From the NCBI RefSeq assembly GCF_000585415.1, contig NZ_KK073876.1, positions 136,810 to 200,809 of the forward strand: DNA of 64,000 bases, in the 5' to 3' direction. The DNA comes from Sphingomonas jaspsi DSM 18422. GTDB lineage: Bacteria; Pseudomonadota; Alphaproteobacteria; Sphingomonadales; Sphingomonadaceae. A program made the translations under genes and the position numbers. Below, one piece after another: positions 62,088 to 64,000 of this stretch (the stretch's first letter is position 1; each line of letters opens with the position of its first letter). The notes beneath the pieces were generated by a model. That model had not been told where the DNA came from and did not search any database. It saw nothing but the letters and a program-made list of their open reading frames with translations.

Positions 62088-62203
62088 GGGCGTGTGCGTC
62101 CTTATGCTTGTAGCGATGTCACGGGTCCGCACGCGGGCGCGCGCGGAAAGGTTGGCGCGCCCCTAGCAAGAAGCGCGGCCAAGGGCAAAGGGCGACGCGA
62201 AGT

Positions 62204-63181
62204 TTAGAGCCAGCCTTTGCGGCGAGCGATAAGGTAAGGCAGCACCGCGCTGGCCAGCATCAGGGACAGGGCGAAGGGATAGCCGTGGAGCCATTCCAGC
62301 TCCGGCATATATTTGAAGTTCATGCCGTACACGCCCGCCACCAGCGTCGGCGGCATCAAGACGACCGCGACGACCGAGAAAATCTTCATCACGAAATTCT
62401 GTTCGAGGCTGATCATCCCGAGGCTGGCGTCGAGCAGGAAGGTAAGGTTGTCGCCCAGGAAATTGCTATGATCGTCAAGCGCATGGGCGTCTTCGATCAG
62501 GCTGTTGATGTGCCGCAGCGAACTGTCGTGCTGCTGGACCCCGTCGCACGAGCGCAGGAAGGTCAGCACCCGGCTGGTCGACACCGACGTTTCACGAACC
62601 TTTGCCAGTAGCCGCTGCGCCGCCCCGATACGAAGCATCAGCGCTTCGTAGCGCAGCTCCGGGTTGCGCCGGGTCGAGCGAGCGCCACGGTCGAAAATCT
62701 GGCTGGAGATATTCTTGAGTTCGCGCCCCGCCGCCTCCAGTTCGTCGGCCAGCCGGTCGACCACGGCGTCGAGGATCCGCATCATCGCCCGGATCGGTTT
62801 CGCCGCCTGCATCGGATCGGCATAGACCTGGTCGGCCAGGACGACGAACGGCTTGGGGTCGATATAGCGCAGCGTGACCAGGTGCGTATCGGTCAGGATG
62901 AAGGTCACCGGATCGCTGGACGGTTCGCCCTCGTCGACGCCATAGAGCACCGACATGGTCATGAACATCACGCCTTCCCGCTCATAAAGGCGGCTCGACG
63001 GCTCGATCTCGAGCATTTCCTCGCGGGTCGGGACATTCTGGCCGATCAGCTGTTCGGTCCAGCGTTCCTCGTCCTTGGTCGGTTCGAGAAGGTCGATCCA
63101 CACCGCCGCGCAATCGGCCGCGGAAAGTTTGGCGGGATCGACGGGGGCTGCGGGACAGCCGGGTCCGAACAGGCGTAACAT
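62204..63181 (-). CDS. corA: CorA-family magnesium/divalent cation transporter
   Basis: A 325-residue inner-membrane channel. The cytosolic N-domain and long helices (residues ~130-260) precede two C-terminal membrane helices, with the selectivity motif YGMNF between them (GVYGMNFKYMPELEW). The start ATG 63181 (MLRLFGPGCP) is preferred; an in-frame TTG at 63217 would add 12 residues. Confidence 0.9.
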   Translation of the reverse strand: MLRLFGPGCPAAPVDPAKLSAADCAAVWIDLLEPTKDEERWTEQLIGQNVPTREEMLEIEPSSRLYEREGVMFMTMSVLYGVDEGEPSSDPVTFILTDTHLVTLRYIDPKPFVVLADQVYADPMQAAKPIRAMMRILDAVVDRLADELEAAGRELKNISSQIFDRGARSTRRNPELRYEALMLRIGAAQRLLAKVRETSVSTSRVLTFLRSCDGVQQHDSSLRHINSLIEDAHALDDHSNFLGDNLTFLLDASLGMISLEQNFVMKIFSVVAVVLMPPTLVAGVYGMNFKYMPELEWLHGYPFALSLMLASAVLPYLIARRKGWL

Positions 63182-63246
63182 CGCGCCGTTGGTGCCTGCG
63201 AACTCGCCGCTTGGCAAGTCGCCCCCGCGGCCCTAGCCAGTAGGCC

Positions 63247-63810
63247 ATGGGGGAATGGGTTTCGCGGCGCTCGCCGCTTGTCATCATCGCTGCGATCACC
63301 ACGCTGGCCGTCATCATCCTGCTGGCGATGCACCGCCCGCCGATCTGCACCTGCGGCACGGTAGAGCTATGGGGCGAGGTCGGTCCGAAGCAGAGCCAGA
63401 TGCTGGCCGATTGGTATACGCCGAGCCACATCGTCCACGGCTTCCTGTTCTACGCGATCGGCTGGGCGCTGCTGCGCAGCCGACCGGTCGAACTGCGGCT
63501 GACGCTGGCGATGCTGGTCGAAGCGACATGGGAGGTCATCGAGAATACGCCGATGGTCATCGACCGCTACCGCGAGGCGACGGTCGCGCTCGGCTATAGC
63601 GGTGACAGCGTGCTCAATTCGACCAGCGATATCCTGGTCATGGCGGCGGGTTTCCTCGCGGCGCGGCGCCTGCCGGTCTGGGCGAGCGTTATCGTCGTCG
63701 TCGTGCTGGAACTGGTGCCCCTGATCGTCATCCGCGACAATCTGACGCTCAACGTCTGGATGCTGCTGGCGCCGAACGACGCCATCCTCAACTGGCAAGC
63801 CGCAGCCTAG
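63247..63810 (+). CDS. DUF2585 family membrane protein
   Basis: A 187-residue inner-membrane protein with about four hydrophobic segments (LVIIAAITTLAVIILLAM, IVHGFLFYAIGWALL and two near the C-terminus). HIVHGFLFYAIGW, LVEATWEVIENTPMVIDRYR and GYSGDSVLNSTSDI are the conserved DUF2585 motifs. Function is unknown; the family is mainly alphaproteobacterial. It is divergent from the corA-type gene. It converges on the gene at the window end, sharing a CTAG for both stops. Confidence 0.9.
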   Translation: MGEWVSRRSPLVIIAAITTLAVIILLAMHRPPICTCGTVELWGEVGPKQSQMLADWYTPSHIVHGFLFYAIGWALLRSRPVELRLTLAMLVEATWEVIENTPMVIDRYREATVALGYSGDSVLNSTSDILVMAAGFLAARRLPVWASVIVVVVLELVPLIVIRDNLTLNVWMLLAPNDAILNWQAAA

Positions 63811-64000
63811 CGCCGCAGCGCGTCGACATCCTTTTTGGTCACCGGCGCAGCCATTTGGGCCACCGGCCGAAGTGTCGGACTGCTACCCGCGGCGGCAAAA
63901 TTGCGGTGTGCTTCCCAGGCATGCGCCAGCGTATCGCCGACGAGCTTGCGATAGTCGCTGTCGAAATTGACCGATTGGCGGAGGCGTTCGAGGTCGGCTG
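63807..64000 (-). CDS. C-terminal part of an unidentified protein (cut by window end)
   Basis: The last 64 codons of a minus-strand gene whose start lies outside the window. The visible part contains FDSDYRKLVGDTLAHAWEAH and ends KKDVDALRR before a TAG that shares a CTAG with the DUF2585 stop. Codon use matches real genes of the window, and the other frames are less convincing. I cannot name the family from this fragment. Confidence 0.6.
   Translation of the reverse strand, partial: ADLERLRQSVNFDSDYRKLVGDTLAHAWEAHRNFAAAGSSPTLRPVAQMAAPVTKKDVDALRR

Overview
The window is dense, high-GC chromosomal DNA from an alphaproteobacterium. It is most likely a member of the Sphingomonadales (Sphingomonas group). 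The pointers are the rpmF-plsX-fabH-ihfA-merR block, a class I (archaeal-type) lysyl-tRNA synthetase, a DUF2585 protein, a PPi-type phosphofructokinase, and a TonB receptor grouped with tryptophan-halogenase-like, SapC and cupin genes. Names rest on reading motifs and gene order; no database search was run.

1-12.5 kb is mostly housekeeping. It holds a partial pabB, a secreted M19 dipeptidase, a metallo-beta-lactamase-fold hydrolase, and the lipid-synthesis block rpmF (180 bp), plsX, fabH, ihfA and a MerR regulator. A SixA-like phosphatase, a DinG-type helicase and lysS with a TTG start follow. At 10.9-12.5 kb a compact minus-strand operon encodes an 80-residue peptide with one CxxC, a DUF692/MNIO enzyme and a DUF2063-like partner. 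It reads as a RiPP-type peptide-modification operon of a kind different from the standard bufferin layout, and is the most interesting candidate in the window.

12.7-20 kb holds pfp, a coupled 42-codon ORF plus a protein with a clean PD-(D/E)xK nuclease signature, a DUF885 lipoprotein, an RcnB-like protein, a lone [2Fe-2S] oxidoreductase subunit and an alpha/beta hydrolase.

20-38 kb is a large-adhesin secretion locus. A LapG-like periplasmic cysteine protease converges on an operon of a ~3,556-residue repeat adhesin, TolC, a type I secretion ABC transporter, a SleB-like cell-wall hydrolase and HlyD. A hairpin separates the adhesin gene from the exporter genes. The adhesin carries two families of tandem repeats.

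38-53 kb begins with a fused FAD monooxygenase/old-yellow-enzyme gene of the 2-aminobenzoyl-CoA monooxygenase/reductase type. Next is a glycan-utilisation locus, all on the minus strand: TonB receptor, halogenase-like, SapC, cupin, second halogenase-like, LacI regulator, MFS transporter and GH3 beta-glucosidase. AACGTT-centred palindromes that look like LacI operators lie before the receptor and before the GH3 gene.

53-64 kb holds a lipoprotein, a DUF1223 protein, tRNA-Ser(GCU), a Crp/Fnr regulator, pyrC, ygfZ, and a minus-strand operon of aconitase, a GFA protein, a small membrane protein, a DUF4304-like protein and a cyclase-family hydrolase. A CorA transporter, a DUF2585 protein and a gene cut by the window end finish it. 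Four convergent gene pairs share a CTAG in which both stop codons are TAG.
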